Assembly: GCA_902786205.1 (NCBI GenBank)
Contig: CADABQ010000011.1
Span: forward strand, 9,988 to 72,309
Reading direction: 5' to 3'
Length of the DNA stretch: 62,322 bases
Source: an uncultured Lachnospiraceae bacterium
GTDB lineage: Bacteria; Bacillota; Clostridia; Lachnospirales; Lachnospiraceae
The translations under genes were made by a program, and so were the position numbers. The stretch's first letter is position 1. Each line of letters opens with the position of its first letter. Shown here in pieces: positions 37,598 through 47,067 of the stretch. The notes below the pieces were generated by a model. That model saw only the letters and a list, made by a program, of their open reading frames with translations. It was not told the DNA's origin and made no database searches.

Positions 37598-39334
37598 TTA
37601 TAGCATCTCGTTAATCATCTTTTCAACAGCATCTGCCATAGCCGCAGATTTCGCATCTGCATCCTCCAAAGAATCTCCTACTACACCATAGTAGAATTTG
37701 ATTTTTGGCTCTGTTCCAGAAGGTCTTGCACATAACCATGCATTATCACTCAAATCATAATATAAAACATTTGAATTAGGCAATCCTGTAGGTGTAACAT
37801 TACCAGTAGCCATATCCTTAATGGTATCTGCCTGATAATCTCTTGCGGACAATACCTTGTAACCAGCAATCTCAGCAGGTGTATTTTCTCTAAGTGTTGT
37901 CATAATATTCTGAATCTTCTCTAATCCTGCAATTCCTTCAAATCCAATTGCCTTAATACCATCCTTGTAGAAACCATACTTTTCATACATAGCAACCATA
38001 GCATCCCATAATGTCATATTCTTTGTCTTATAGTAAGCTGCTGCCTCACAAAGTGCCATTGTAGCTACAATTGCATCCTTATCTCTCGCATGTGTTCCAA
38101 TCAAACAACCATAGCTTTCCTCAAATCCAAATAAGTAAGTTCCTTTTCCAGACTGCTCAAAACCTAAGATCTGTTGTCCGATAAACTTAAATCCTGTTAA
38201 CACTTCAATCAACTTCACATCATAATATTTTGCAATGGCATCTGCCATATTAGACGTTACGATTGTCTTAATTAATGCACCATCTTCAGGAAGCTTTCCG
38301 TCTTTTTCCTTTCTCTGGCTGATTTCATAATCTGCCAAAAGACATCCAGACATATTTCCTGTCAATGTAATATATTCACCAGACTTTGTGTCCTTAACAT
38401 ACACACCCAAACGGTCTGCATCCGGATCCGTAGCCAATACTAAATCTGCATCTTTTTCCTTTGCAAGCTTCAATGCCAACTCAAACGCTTCTGCTGCTTC
38501 TGGGTTTGGATAACTTACAGTTGGGAATTCTCCATCCGGTAATTCCTGTTCTGGTACCACATATACATTTTCAAATCCAATTTCCTTTAATACACGTCTT
38601 GCAGGAATATTACCAGTTCCATGAAGTGGCGTATAAACAATTTTAAGATCCTTCTGTGCTTCTTTGATACTATCCCAGTGAATAACCTGCTTCTTTAATT
38701 CTTCCATATACTTGTCATCAATTGCAGCTCCAATGGTTTCATATAGCCCTTTTTCCTGTGCTTCTGCCTTATCCATTGTCTTTACGGTATTGTAATCTGT
38801 TACAGCTTTTACTTCAGCCATGATACCGCCATCATGAGGTGGTGTAATCTGTGCACCATCTTCCCAGTATACTTTATATCCATTATATTCTGGTGGGTTA
38901 TGACTAGCTGTAATATTGATACCAGCAATACATTTTAATTGGCGAACAGCAAAAGATAATTCAGGAGTAGGTCTTAGTGACTCAAATACATATGCCTTGA
39001 TGCCATTTGCAGCAAGACACAATGCAGCTTCATCTGCAAATTCAGGAGACATGCGACGGGAATCGAATGCAATCGCCACACCCTGGTTACCAAAGCCCTT
39101 CTTATTAATATAGTTTGCAAGACCCTGTGTTGCCTTACGAACTGTATAAACATTCATGCGGTTGGTTCCTGCACCAATAATACCACGCAATCCTGCTGTA
39201 CCAAATTCAAGATCCTTGTAAAAACGCTCCTTAATTTCATTTTCATCGTTTTTAATAGACTCCAACTCTTTCTTAGTTGCTTCATCAAAATATGGGTTTT
39301 CTAACCATGATTCATAAATGCTCTTGTATTCCAT
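37598..39334 (-). CDS. pgcA: Phosphoglucomutase/phosphomannomutase family (PgcA-like)
   Basis: 578 aa. Active-site Ser in 'TASHNPPEYNGYKVY', metal loop 'DPDADRLGVY', sugar-binding 'GFEESYGCLIG' and phosphate-binding 'RPSGTEPKIKFY'. It interconverts hexose 1- and 6-phosphates and here would connect maltodextrin breakdown (glucose-1-P) with glycolysis and envelope polymer synthesis. AGGAGG precedes the ATG. It is downstream of the PEGA lipoprotein gene. Confidence 0.95.
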   Translation of the reverse strand: MEYKSIYESWLENPYFDEATKKELESIKNDENEIKERFYKDLEFGTAGLRGIIGAGTNRMNVYTVRKATQGLANYINKKGFGNQGVAIAFDSRRMSPEFADEAALCLAANGIKAYVFESLRPTPELSFAVRQLKCIAGINITASHNPPEYNGYKVYWEDGAQITPPHDGGIMAEVKAVTDYNTVKTMDKAEAQEKGLYETIGAAIDDKYMEELKKQVIHWDSIKEAQKDLKIVYTPLHGTGNIPARRVLKEIGFENVYVVPEQELPDGEFPTVSYPNPEAAEAFELALKLAKEKDADLVLATDPDADRLGVYVKDTKSGEYITLTGNMSGCLLADYEISQRKEKDGKLPEDGALIKTIVTSNMADAIAKYYDVKLIEVLTGFKFIGQQILGFEQSGKGTYLFGFEESYGCLIGTHARDKDAIVATMALCEAAAYYKTKNMTLWDAMVAMYEKYGFYKDGIKAIGFEGIAGLEKIQNIMTTLRENTPAEIAGYKVLSARDYQADTIKDMATGNVTPTGLPNSNVLYYDLSDNAWLCARPSGTEPKIKFYYGVVGDSLEDADAKSAAMADAVEKMINEML

Positions 39335-39365
39335 TCGTATTCCTCCTAAAATTTTTTTCTTATAT

Positions 39366-40730
39366 TTACTCTGCTATCAATGCAGCAAAGTTATAATTCA
39401 CATCTTTATCATCATCCAACACATTGACCGAATAACTTCTTGTAAGATACCCATCTTTCGCAAGGGTAATCGTTGCATTTCCTAATACCTTCGTAAAGGT
39501 AATTGGCGCAACTCCCTGGTAAATACCATTGACATAAACCGATGCTCCCGCTGGCTCTTTTACTGTAATCGTATGCTCCTTATCCGGTGCTTTTGTTACA
39601 CTCGGTGCATCTGTCGCAATGATCGTCGTAGGTGTTGGTTGACTTGTAGTTTCTGCCTGTGTCGGCATCACCGACGTAACTGCCGGTGCCTTTGTTTCCT
39701 GTACATTTTCCACTTTTTCTGCCAAGTCCACATAAATAGTCTGATAAGCTCCCGTACTCTTTTGCACATGCAAAATGCCAGTATAATCCTGATATCCATC
39801 TGCTCTTACGCTCACATTATAATTTCCATAGGTAAGTGTAAGCACTCGGTTGACATCACGTTGTTTTCCATTGATATATAATGCTGCTCCGGAAGGAGTC
39901 ACTACAAATTTTACTTTTCCTTCCTTTTCTTGAATCGGTTCATACTTGCTTAAATCCAAAAGAGTCTCCTGATCCTTTTGTACTGTAACTTTTTCTACTG
40001 CTTCTAATTTACCGTTACGAAGAACTACTGTATGTTCGCCCTCACTAACGGTAAGCAACATATCTTCCTGTACATTCATGAAGATACTCTGATCCACTTC
40101 AATTGTACCACCGATAAATGCATCCTGTCCACTTAATCGAAGGAATCCATGGCCTTTTGTAATCTGAAAAGACTGTACTTTTGTACCAATGCCACGAATT
40201 GTAATCTCGTCCTGCTCATTTAAATCTGTTAAAGCAAGACTTTGTTGTTCGCAAAACACGGAAACTGTATTGTCGTATTGATACTTTCTTCCAGAGACCG
40301 TAATATCACGTTCCGTACGGTCAATGTTCTCACCTTTTACATCTGTATATTCCCATGCATCCTTTGCAACCTGTACATTGGTCAACAAATTCTTTGATCC
40401 ATCGTAACTAACCTCTACAATCTCGCCACAAGAGAGCTGTGTCATAACCATAGACACATTGTTCCGACTATAGATTGTTGTAGCACCATTATACGAAAAG
40501 GTCTGTTGTTCCTGTGTATCCGTATCTTGTAACACAACAGTTTTGGCATCCGCATCCATCTGCTTTACTACTGCAACCGCACTCTGCTCCACGCTATCAT
40601 CACTAGCATTATTTGCCGTCCTCTGGCTCAGATTTGTGGTCCCCTTTTGGCATCCATTTGCCAGCAATGGCATCATTACAACGATTGCTAATAGTATCAA
40701 AAAGTTATTCTTTTGTTTTTTCATTTTCAC
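39366..40730 (-). CDS. PEGA-domain lipoprotein
   Basis: 454 aa with a lipoprotein signal ending LANGC. Mostly beta-sheet; two PEGA domains are visible, near residues 280-330 (GAALYINGKQRDVNRVLTLTYG) and 395-450 (GASVYVNGIYQGVAP), joined by a Thr/Pro-rich linker. PEGA domains are thought to bind surface layers or carbohydrates. The function is unknown. Confidence 0.85.
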   Translation of the reverse strand: MKMKKQKNNFLILLAIVVMMPLLANGCQKGTTNLSQRTANNASDDSVEQSAVAVVKQMDADAKTVVLQDTDTQEQQTFSYNGATTIYSRNNVSMVMTQLSCGEIVEVSYDGSKNLLTNVQVAKDAWEYTDVKGENIDRTERDITVSGRKYQYDNTVSVFCEQQSLALTDLNEQDEITIRGIGTKVQSFQITKGHGFLRLSGQDAFIGGTIEVDQSIFMNVQEDMLLTVSEGEHTVVLRNGKLEAVEKVTVQKDQETLLDLSKYEPIQEKEGKVKFVVTPSGAALYINGKQRDVNRVLTLTYGNYNVSVRADGYQDYTGILHVQKSTGAYQTIYVDLAEKVENVQETKAPAVTSVMPTQAETTSQPTPTTIIATDAPSVTKAPDKEHTITVKEPAGASVYVNGIYQGVAPITFTKVLGNATITLAKDGYLTRSYSVNVLDDDKDVNYNFAALIAE

Positions 40731-40860
40731 CCCAGCCTTATCGTGCCATTTTCTCCCATCTTATTACAAAATCATCACTGTAATTTTCATCACAAAGGCA
40801 ATTGCCTCGGACATGCAATATTATACAATAGATAGGGGTAAAAGTCAAAAACTCGTTGCC

Positions 40861-41853
40861 TTAAACCTGCAAAATTTCAGGCACTTTTTCCAGCAAACTC
40901 ATTCGTTGTTTTTTCTGCTGCTGCAGACCTTGCAACTTTTCGATATTTTTTCCCGACATCCATGTTTTTTTGCTATTATAATAAAAGTTTGTAATTTTCC
41001 AAAATTTTTCTGGATAGATCAACCAAATATACAGTAACTTTTTTTCTTCCTTGGAAATTGGACAAATTTTTTGATAATTGTCCAATACCGTTTGCAATAA
41101 TGAAAAATCCCAATTATTTTTTTCCATAAGTTTACGAATAAAATCGTATAAATCCATTACCTGCAACTGCAAATGTGCCCGTTCAAAACTTGTAGTTGCA
41201 ATTTTTTCCGACGTAAATAATATGTTATGATAATTATAACTTCCATGGCATAACGTCTGTTGTGTATTAAGTTGTTGATATAATACACTTCCATCTATAT
41301 TACTTAACATGCTTTCGGCATCTTCTGCCTCCTGATAAAATTCTGAAAAAATAGAAAGAAACAGCAATTCAAACTCATTGCGCTGCTTTTTTTCCCGAAT
41401 GTAACTCCGTACCCTCCGAAGTTCCCGATTATGTTTTATCAATGTTTCAGCAAAAGTATCCGCCTGAAAGGTCATAGGCTCTGTAGTCATTCCACGCATC
41501 ATAATATGTAATTTCCCCAAATTTTCTGCCGCCCGGGCAACCTGTTTTTCCGATTTTAAGTTGCACTCCTCGCCCATAAACCAATGTTTTAAAACATATC
41601 GATTCCCCATTACATTTTCTGTAATCAAATTTCCCTCACGGTTCCGCAAATATAAGTCTGTATAAGGATATCCTCTCTCACGTAACCCCTCTTTTACATT
41701 TTGTGCAAATTCTGCTTTTTGCTCTGTACTGCGAAACTCCCTTAATATCCGCAATCCTTCCCCTGTGTCCAGAATATATGCACCGCGAACACGATATACA
41801 TTTTTCATGTTTAATTCATATTGCTCTACTACTTCCCTAATTTTGTCGTCCAT
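40861..41853 (-). CDS. CotS-like spore coat kinase-fold protein
   Basis: 330 aa in the CotS/YsxE/YutH family of phosphotransferase-fold proteins. It has 'LCHGSYNYHNILF', which resembles the HGDxxxxN catalytic loop of aminoglycoside-kinase-like proteins but with Ser in place of Asp, so activity is doubtful. The family associates with spore coats. GGAGG precedes the ATG. It lies after the cca terminator. Confidence 0.85.
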   Translation of the reverse strand: MDDKIREVVEQYELNMKNVYRVRGAYILDTGEGLRILREFRSTEQKAEFAQNVKEGLRERGYPYTDLYLRNREGNLITENVMGNRYVLKHWFMGEECNLKSEKQVARAAENLGKLHIMMRGMTTEPMTFQADTFAETLIKHNRELRRVRSYIREKKQRNEFELLFLSIFSEFYQEAEDAESMLSNIDGSVLYQQLNTQQTLCHGSYNYHNILFTSEKIATTSFERAHLQLQVMDLYDFIRKLMEKNNWDFSLLQTVLDNYQKICPISKEEKKLLYIWLIYPEKFWKITNFYYNSKKTWMSGKNIEKLQGLQQQKKQRMSLLEKVPEILQV

Positions 41854-41972
41854 ACTCTACCTCCATAATCTCTCTTCGTGCTACGCACAAAACCGTTTGT
41901 CTTTCTATTGTATGAACGTCCCCATTGCTTCATGCCAAAAAAGGTAAGAAGTTTGTAATAGTTCCATTGAAC

Positions 41973-42010
41973 AAAAAATCCCCTTTGGCATCTGCCAAAA
42001 GGGATTTTTT
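41973..42010 (-). terminator. Terminator of cca
   Basis: AAAAAATCCCTTTTGGC and GCCAAAGGGGATTTTTT form a long stem with T runs on both sides, about 20 bp past the cca stop. Confidence 0.88.
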
Positions 42011-42028
42011 CTATTTTTGCAGTCCATG

Positions 42029-43414
42029 CTATTCGCAATCCACTTTATACTGTTTAAATGTTTCATTTGCCATTTGCAGTAATACCTGCTTTTTATTTTT
42101 TTCTGGATTTTCGATTACACATTCTAATAAATACTGTAAGATTTCTCCCATACATTTGCCTTTTTGAAACCCATCTTCCAATAAATCTTTTCCATTGATA
42201 TCCAACATTTTTAGATTTACACATTCTTTTGCGTCTAAAACCTCCTGATACAGTTTTCTTGCCAGTGCCAAATTCTCCAGCTTTTCTTTCCTTTGGTATT
42301 CACTTTGAGCTAAAATATCTCCCTGTATCACAAGGAACAAATATGGCATCCATTCAACTCCGATTATATTCATCAATTTGCGCATTTTCCCCTTTTTGGA
42401 AGAAAATTGCACATCGTGGTACTGTATCAGACGACAAGCCAGATCCACTGTATAATTATCAAAACGCAAGCGACGAAGAATACCCCTTGCCATATCTTTT
42501 CCCACAGTCGGATGTTTATAAAAATGTGTCACTCCAGCTTCATCCACAGTCAAACAGGAAGGTTTTCCCACATCATGCAACAATGCAGTCCAGCAAAGAA
42601 TCGAATATTCTTTTTCTCCAATCCCTTGCTTCTTTGCTGCTTCCTGTACATGCTCAATCGCCTTCAGGCAATGTATCCCTACATTATACTGATGATGTTT
42701 ATGTCGTTGTGGCGTAGCAAGCATCCGATCAAATTCTGGAAGTACCACCGCTGTAATACCCAATTCTTGTGCTAAAAGCAAATGATCCGGATGATCCGAA
42801 CAAATCAATTTGTCCAATTCTACCCGTATCCGTTCCGCACTGATTTTTTTCAGCGTAGGTGCTTTCTCACGAATTGCCTCCATTGTATGTTCCTCTATAG
42901 AAAAATCCAATTGTGCGGCAAAACGTACCGCACGCAAGATTCGGAGTGCATCCTCACTAAAACGTTCTTTTGCGTCTCCTACACACGTAATTACCTGTCG
43001 CTGCAAGTCTCCCAATCCGTCAAATGCATCTACCACACCTGTCTCTCTGCTGTATGCCATTGCATTGATGGTAAAATCTCTGCGGCGTAAATCCTCCAGC
43101 AAATCATTAGTAAATTGAACCGCTTTGGGATGTCTGCCATCCTCATAATCTCCATCAATGCGATATGTGGTAACTTCAAATCCCTCTTTGCCAAGCATAA
43201 CCGTAACCGTTCCATGCTGTATTCCTGTATCTATGGTTCGCTCAAACAATGCCTTTACCTGCTCTGGCTGTGCAGAGGTGGTAATATCCCAATCCTGTGG
43301 TTCTCTGCCAAGCATAGCATCACGCACGCAACCACCTACCGCATATGCTTCATATCCATTTTCATGAAGCAAATTTAAAATAAAATCTACCTTTTCCGGT
43401 ATCTGAATTTCCAT
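42029..43414 (-). CDS. cca: CCA tRNA nucleotidyltransferase with HD domain
   Basis: 461 aa. Nucleotidyltransferase motif 'YAVGGCVRDAMLGREPQDWDIT', RNA-binding 'RDFTINAMAYS', and an HD domain with 'LLHDVGKP'. It adds or repairs the CCA end of tRNAs. Both tRNA-like genes in this window lack encoded CCA, so the enzyme is needed for tRNA maturation. An R1 short module lies 26 bp upstream of the start. Confidence 0.96.
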   Translation of the reverse strand: MEIQIPEKVDFILNLLHENGYEAYAVGGCVRDAMLGREPQDWDITTSAQPEQVKALFERTIDTGIQHGTVTVMLGKEGFEVTTYRIDGDYEDGRHPKAVQFTNDLLEDLRRRDFTINAMAYSRETGVVDAFDGLGDLQRQVITCVGDAKERFSEDALRILRAVRFAAQLDFSIEEHTMEAIREKAPTLKKISAERIRVELDKLICSDHPDHLLLAQELGITAVVLPEFDRMLATPQRHKHHQYNVGIHCLKAIEHVQEAAKKQGIGEKEYSILCWTALLHDVGKPSCLTVDEAGVTHFYKHPTVGKDMARGILRRLRFDNYTVDLACRLIQYHDVQFSSKKGKMRKLMNIIGVEWMPYLFLVIQGDILAQSEYQRKEKLENLALARKLYQEVLDAKECVNLKMLDINGKDLLEDGFQKGKCMGEILQYLLECVIENPEKNKKQVLLQMANETFKQYKVDCE

Positions 43415-43439
43415 CTAAACTCATCCTTATCTATGTTCT

Positions 43440-43478
43440 CAAGCGGATATTCGCAATCCGCTCTGCTACTTGCTCATA
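43440..43478. repeat. R1 repeat, short form
   Basis: CAAGCGGATATTCGCAATCC then GCTCTGCTACTTGCTC: the shared hairpin AAGCGGAT/ATCCGCTC(T) followed by the constant tail. It lies 26 bp before the cca start. Confidence 0.75.
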
Positions 43479-43492
43479 ACACTATAAAAGTT

Positions 43493-43921
43493 TTATATCT
43501 CTTCTTCCGTTTCGTATACAATATCTCCAAAATGATAAATTGATAAGGACAGTTCTATAAAATCCTCACAATCCGGCGTGGATAGAAATCCACTATATTC
43601 TACCATATTATATCCATATAACTCATCTACAATTTCAAATGCATACGTTTTGAATTTTTCCAAAAAATGATCTAAGGATAACTTATATCCCTGAAACTTT
43701 CCATATTTACCATTTTTACTTAATAGCAGTACTGATACAAAATCAAAATCTACACCTTGGATATTGATATTTCCCTTTATTTGTTGATAAGGTTCTTGCA
43801 TACTCTCGTATCCTTCGTCAAAAATCAACTGAATCGAATCTTTTGTGTGAGTAATTTTATTCACAACCATATCATGCAAACTATATGGTTGCGTTGATTT
43901 ATACTTATATTTTGTAATCAT
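43493..43921 (-). CDS. Hypothetical partner protein of the AAA/PD-(D/E)XK gene
   Basis: 142 aa, not recognised. ATG at 43921 has GGAG six bases upstream; an earlier frame start would abut the AAA gene. The protein is soluble with alternating beta strands and acidic patches (DFDFVSVLLLSKNGKYG, YETEEEI tail). It starts about 40 bp after the large gene on the same strand, so they are likely cotranscribed. Confidence 0.6.
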   Translation of the reverse strand: MITKYKYKSTQPYSLHDMVVNKITHTKDSIQLIFDEGYESMQEPYQQIKGNINIQGVDFDFVSVLLLSKNGKYGKFQGYKLSLDHFLEKFKTYAFEIVDELYGYNMVEYSGFLSTPDCEDFIELSLSIYHFGDIVYETEEEI

Positions 43922-43960
43922 ATTTTTCTCCATTTTGTTCCAAGCGCTAGTTTTTCTCAA

Positions 43961-45538
43961 TTACTCTTGATATTCCTCTATCACACAAGTATGATGTTTT
44001 TTATCTTTCCCTTCTGTATCGTAATTGATGCCAACCAAAAGAATCTTATCATGATAACCAGACAAGGTTCCTTGGTATCGTTTCTCCTTAATCTGCTTAA
44101 TTGCGGTATCTGCAGATTGATTATATTTTAGTTCCACTACCATTGCCGGCCTCCAACCTGCGTTCGCTCTTGGTTTAAATATAAAGTCTGCATAGCCCTT
44201 TCCAGCAGGATGTTCGCGAATAATTTCATAATAGCCCGGTGCGGTAAAATATGCCATGGTAAGCACACAGCTTAAAGAATTTTCATCATTGTAGTTCAAC
44301 ACAGACGTATACGTTTCATGTGCAAGTTCGATGATTTCTGCCACTTTTTCTGCTTCCCCGTCAATAGTTGCCATCAGCAATTCATCACATCTGGAAATGG
44401 TTTTTGCAATTTCGCTCCATGCTCCAATCTGTAATGCCGCATTAAAAGCGGTCGCAACTTCATAGTTTGGAATATACGCACTATTTCTGTCCGCATCGTA
44501 TCCTAAATATCCCAAATGAATCAGTGCCGTTAATACATCATCTTTTGATGCTATCGTGGAGAAATCATTTTGAAAAGTAAGGGTATTCACCGGAACCTTT
44601 CTGCCCATCAACATTGTCAAAACATCATCTTTTAATCCTGCATAATTCATAGTGATGAAAGTGTTGATGGATGCGAAGGAGGAAGTATTCTTCCAGTATG
44701 AATCAAAATCTCGATCTATCATAGCCTGCACTACTGAATTAGGATTATACATATGTCTTCCATCTATCAAATATCCATTATACCATGCCTTTGCGGTTTC
44801 AAAATCCATATCACATTCCTCACACAGATTTTTTACTTCTGCCTCCGTAAATCCAAAATACTCTGTGATAGGTTTGGATTTTAACATGGTATACTCTTTA
44901 AAGTTATTCAGTGCAGATTCGTCCTCTATCTTCTTAATTGGTAAAATGCCAGTGATATATGCCAATGCTAAAAAGGATTTTGATTCTTCTGATTTAAACA
45001 GAGAGTGAAGAAACTGCAAATACTTATGAATCAAATCCTTGTCCTTACTGTTTCGGATGACACAATCCCATTCATCTATAATAATCACAAAAGGAATGTT
45101 TGTCTTTTGATAAATAGCCATCAACACGTAGCTAAAACTATCCTCGTAATCCAATTCCTCTCCAAAATCTTTTTTAAAATCCTTGTAAACATATTCTATG
45201 ATTTTCTCAACTAGATTTTCTTTATAGAAATCCCAAAAAGAGGATATGTCAAGGTGGATTACATTATATTTGTTCATATACTTCTTAAAGTCAGCACATT
45301 TTGCAATTTGCGTATTCTCAAAAAGCTTGGTAGAATCACAGCCAAGACTGTAATACGCATCAATCATTCCTGCAGCATGGGACTTACCAAAGCGTCTTAC
45401 ATGGCTTACTGCAATACAGTTTTTCGGAGTTTCAAGCTGTTCATTCAAATATTCCAATAATCCAGTTTTATCTATATATATTTTATAATTTCTATCTTTG
45501 GTAAAGCTTCCATTATTTGGATTAAAATATACACCCAT
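43961..45538 (-). CDS. AAA-ATPase-like protein with C-terminal PD-(D/E)XK nuclease domain
   Basis: 525 aa from ATG at 45538 (AAGGAGCG site). N-terminal AAA-like domain with a P-loop-type 'VRRFGKSHAAG' and Walker B 'FVIIIDEWDCV'; the C-terminus carries 'YADFIFKPR' and 'AMVVELKYNQ', the Asp and Glu-x-Lys of the PD-(D/E)XK fold. Proteins of this AAA-plus-DUF1703 group are common in gut anaerobes in many copies; the role is unknown and mobile or defence functions have been suggested. A short hypothetical gene follows. Confidence 0.85.
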   Translation of the reverse strand: MGVYFNPNNGSFTKDRNYKIYIDKTGLLEYLNEQLETPKNCIAVSHVRRFGKSHAAGMIDAYYSLGCDSTKLFENTQIAKCADFKKYMNKYNVIHLDISSFWDFYKENLVEKIIEYVYKDFKKDFGEELDYEDSFSYVLMAIYQKTNIPFVIIIDEWDCVIRNSKDKDLIHKYLQFLHSLFKSEESKSFLALAYITGILPIKKIEDESALNNFKEYTMLKSKPITEYFGFTEAEVKNLCEECDMDFETAKAWYNGYLIDGRHMYNPNSVVQAMIDRDFDSYWKNTSSFASINTFITMNYAGLKDDVLTMLMGRKVPVNTLTFQNDFSTIASKDDVLTALIHLGYLGYDADRNSAYIPNYEVATAFNAALQIGAWSEIAKTISRCDELLMATIDGEAEKVAEIIELAHETYTSVLNYNDENSLSCVLTMAYFTAPGYYEIIREHPAGKGYADFIFKPRANAGWRPAMVVELKYNQSADTAIKQIKEKRYQGTLSGYHDKILLVGINYDTEGKDKKHHTCVIEEYQE

Positions 45539-45662
45539 ATAAACTCGCTCCTTCCTGCTATTACTTTTAGTATAACAGAACAAGATGGACAAGTCCACTT
45601 CAACTCCCTATATCCCTCACCCACAAGGGACTTACTGTTACTGTCCACACCCTAGTACGACA

Positions 45663-45769
45663 GTAACGGTTTTGAGCAATGCTACGCATAAAAAATTGCC
45701 CAAAACTACACACGATAAACTTTTATACGGTATTTTCGATACCGAAAACACCTAACTGTGAACAGTAAC
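45663..45769. repeat. R3 intergenic repeat, copy 2 (complete)
   Basis: It starts GTAACGGTTTTGAGCAATGC and ends CTGTGAACAGTAAC. Stems: GTTTTGAGCAAT/ATTGCCCAAAAC, and ACGGT...ACTGT enclosing TTTTCG/CGAAAA. A further GTTACTGTCCAC at 45636-45647 is inverted relative to the right end. The 45599-45967 gap otherwise holds only the lacI terminator. Confidence 0.8.
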
Positions 45770-45817
45770 AATTTGATCCACGCAAAAGAAATTCACTCTT
45801 CTTTCCTATATAGTAAT

Positions 45818-45840
45818 AAAGGAGGCACTACCGCCTCCCT
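45818..45840 (-). terminator. Probable terminator downstream of lacI
   Basis: GGGAGGCGG and TGCCTCC(T) with a short loop, followed by TTTATTA on the minus strand, about 130 bp past the lacI stop. Confidence 0.6.
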
Positions 45841-45967
45841 TTTCAATTTCAATGGAACTATAAACTTTTACAATCCTAATTTCCCAATAAATGTTTTTCC
45901 CAAAACAGACACAAACTGGCTAAAAATATTTCTTTTGGTTAGACACTTTCACTCTGTACATTACTAC

Positions 45968-47044
45968 TCAAATACAATAATCACTCCAATTGTTGTCTTG
46001 CAATACCGTACAACTATTTCGAAGCATAAGTTTTCCTTCCAGTTCCAGCCTTGTTACTACTTTATGCCCGCCTTTCATACGGTCTACAAGTAAAAATAAT
46101 GCAAATTTCCCCATTTCGTCCTTAGGCAGACTAACCGTAGTCAACATAGGACTGCAATTCTGCGCTGCCTCAATATCATCACTGGCTATTACAGATGGCG
46201 TATAAAATCTTCGTCTACCCTTTTTCATAAATTTTAATAAGCCGACTGCAATAATGTCATTGGCACAATAAATGGCTGTAGGCTGCTCTTCCATTTTTTC
46301 AAATCGTTCCATTGCCTCATATCCCGCCGTTTCCATAGCCTCTGCCTCAACAACCCAATGGGGATTTACATCTAAATTATATTTCTGCAATGTACCTAAA
46401 AAGCCTTTGTACCTAGCATCCTTATGACATTGTCCCACATAACCGATTTCTTTATGCCCCAAAGATACTAAGTGTTCTACTGCAATAGATGCTATTTTTT
46501 TACCATCACACAATACCTCATCCACTTGATAGTTTGTGGAATTACGGTTAATAGAGACAATATTCTTATATTTCTTCGTCCAGCAATCCAATGCATCCGA
46601 ACTACATTTTCCAATAATGATCAAGCCATCATTTTTTCCATCTGTCTCCGCATAAAGCCTCTCAACACTTTCTTTTGCCTTAATTCCACAACATTTTCTA
46701 TCATTAGAAAAAAATGGTTCATACCATATTTTTGTTAGAATACAACTGTACTTATGTATTTCACTTTCCACAACACGCAACAATTCCGAATAAAATGGGT
46801 CTGTTTGTTGAAGATCCATACGTGTCATAAGTATATTGATGTAATATAGTTTCTCCTCGTCATTTTCCTTTTTCAATCGCAAATTTCTAGCCGCCTGATT
46901 TGGTGTATAGTTCATTGCAATCGCTGCTTTCCATATCTTATCACGCAATTCTTCGGAGGAGCAATGATAATTGGGATTTCCCAACACTCTGGAAACCGTA
47001 GAAGGCGATACTCCAACCTGTTCCGCTATTTTCTTAATTGACAT
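45968..47044 (-). CDS. LacI family transcriptional regulator
   Basis: 358 aa. An N-terminal LacI helix-turn-helix (SIKKIAEQVGVSPSTVSRVLG) and hinge are followed by a periplasmic-binding-protein-like ligand domain ('ASIAVEHLVSLGHKEIGYVG', 'AIYCANDIIAVGLLKFM'). It begins 24 bp after cysA, on the same strand, so it may be cotranscribed with the sulfate transporter. LacI regulators normally sense sugars; the effector here is not evident. It is too far from the mal operon (14 kb) to assign to it. Confidence 0.88.
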   Translation of the reverse strand: MSIKKIAEQVGVSPSTVSRVLGNPNYHCSSEELRDKIWKAAIAMNYTPNQAARNLRLKKENDEEKLYYINILMTRMDLQQTDPFYSELLRVVESEIHKYSCILTKIWYEPFFSNDRKCCGIKAKESVERLYAETDGKNDGLIIIGKCSSDALDCWTKKYKNIVSINRNSTNYQVDEVLCDGKKIASIAVEHLVSLGHKEIGYVGQCHKDARYKGFLGTLQKYNLDVNPHWVVEAEAMETAGYEAMERFEKMEEQPTAIYCANDIIAVGLLKFMKKGRRRFYTPSVIASDDIEAAQNCSPMLTTVSLPKDEMGKFALFLLVDRMKGGHKVVTRLELEGKLMLRNSCTVLQDNNWSDYCI

Positions 47045-47067
47045 AAGCCACTGTCACCACCTCTTTT

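Noticed and set aside
45968..47044. LacI protein as the maltose-operon regulator
   Set aside because: It is about 14 kb from malQ and adjoins cysA; nothing in the sequence links it to the mal promoter.
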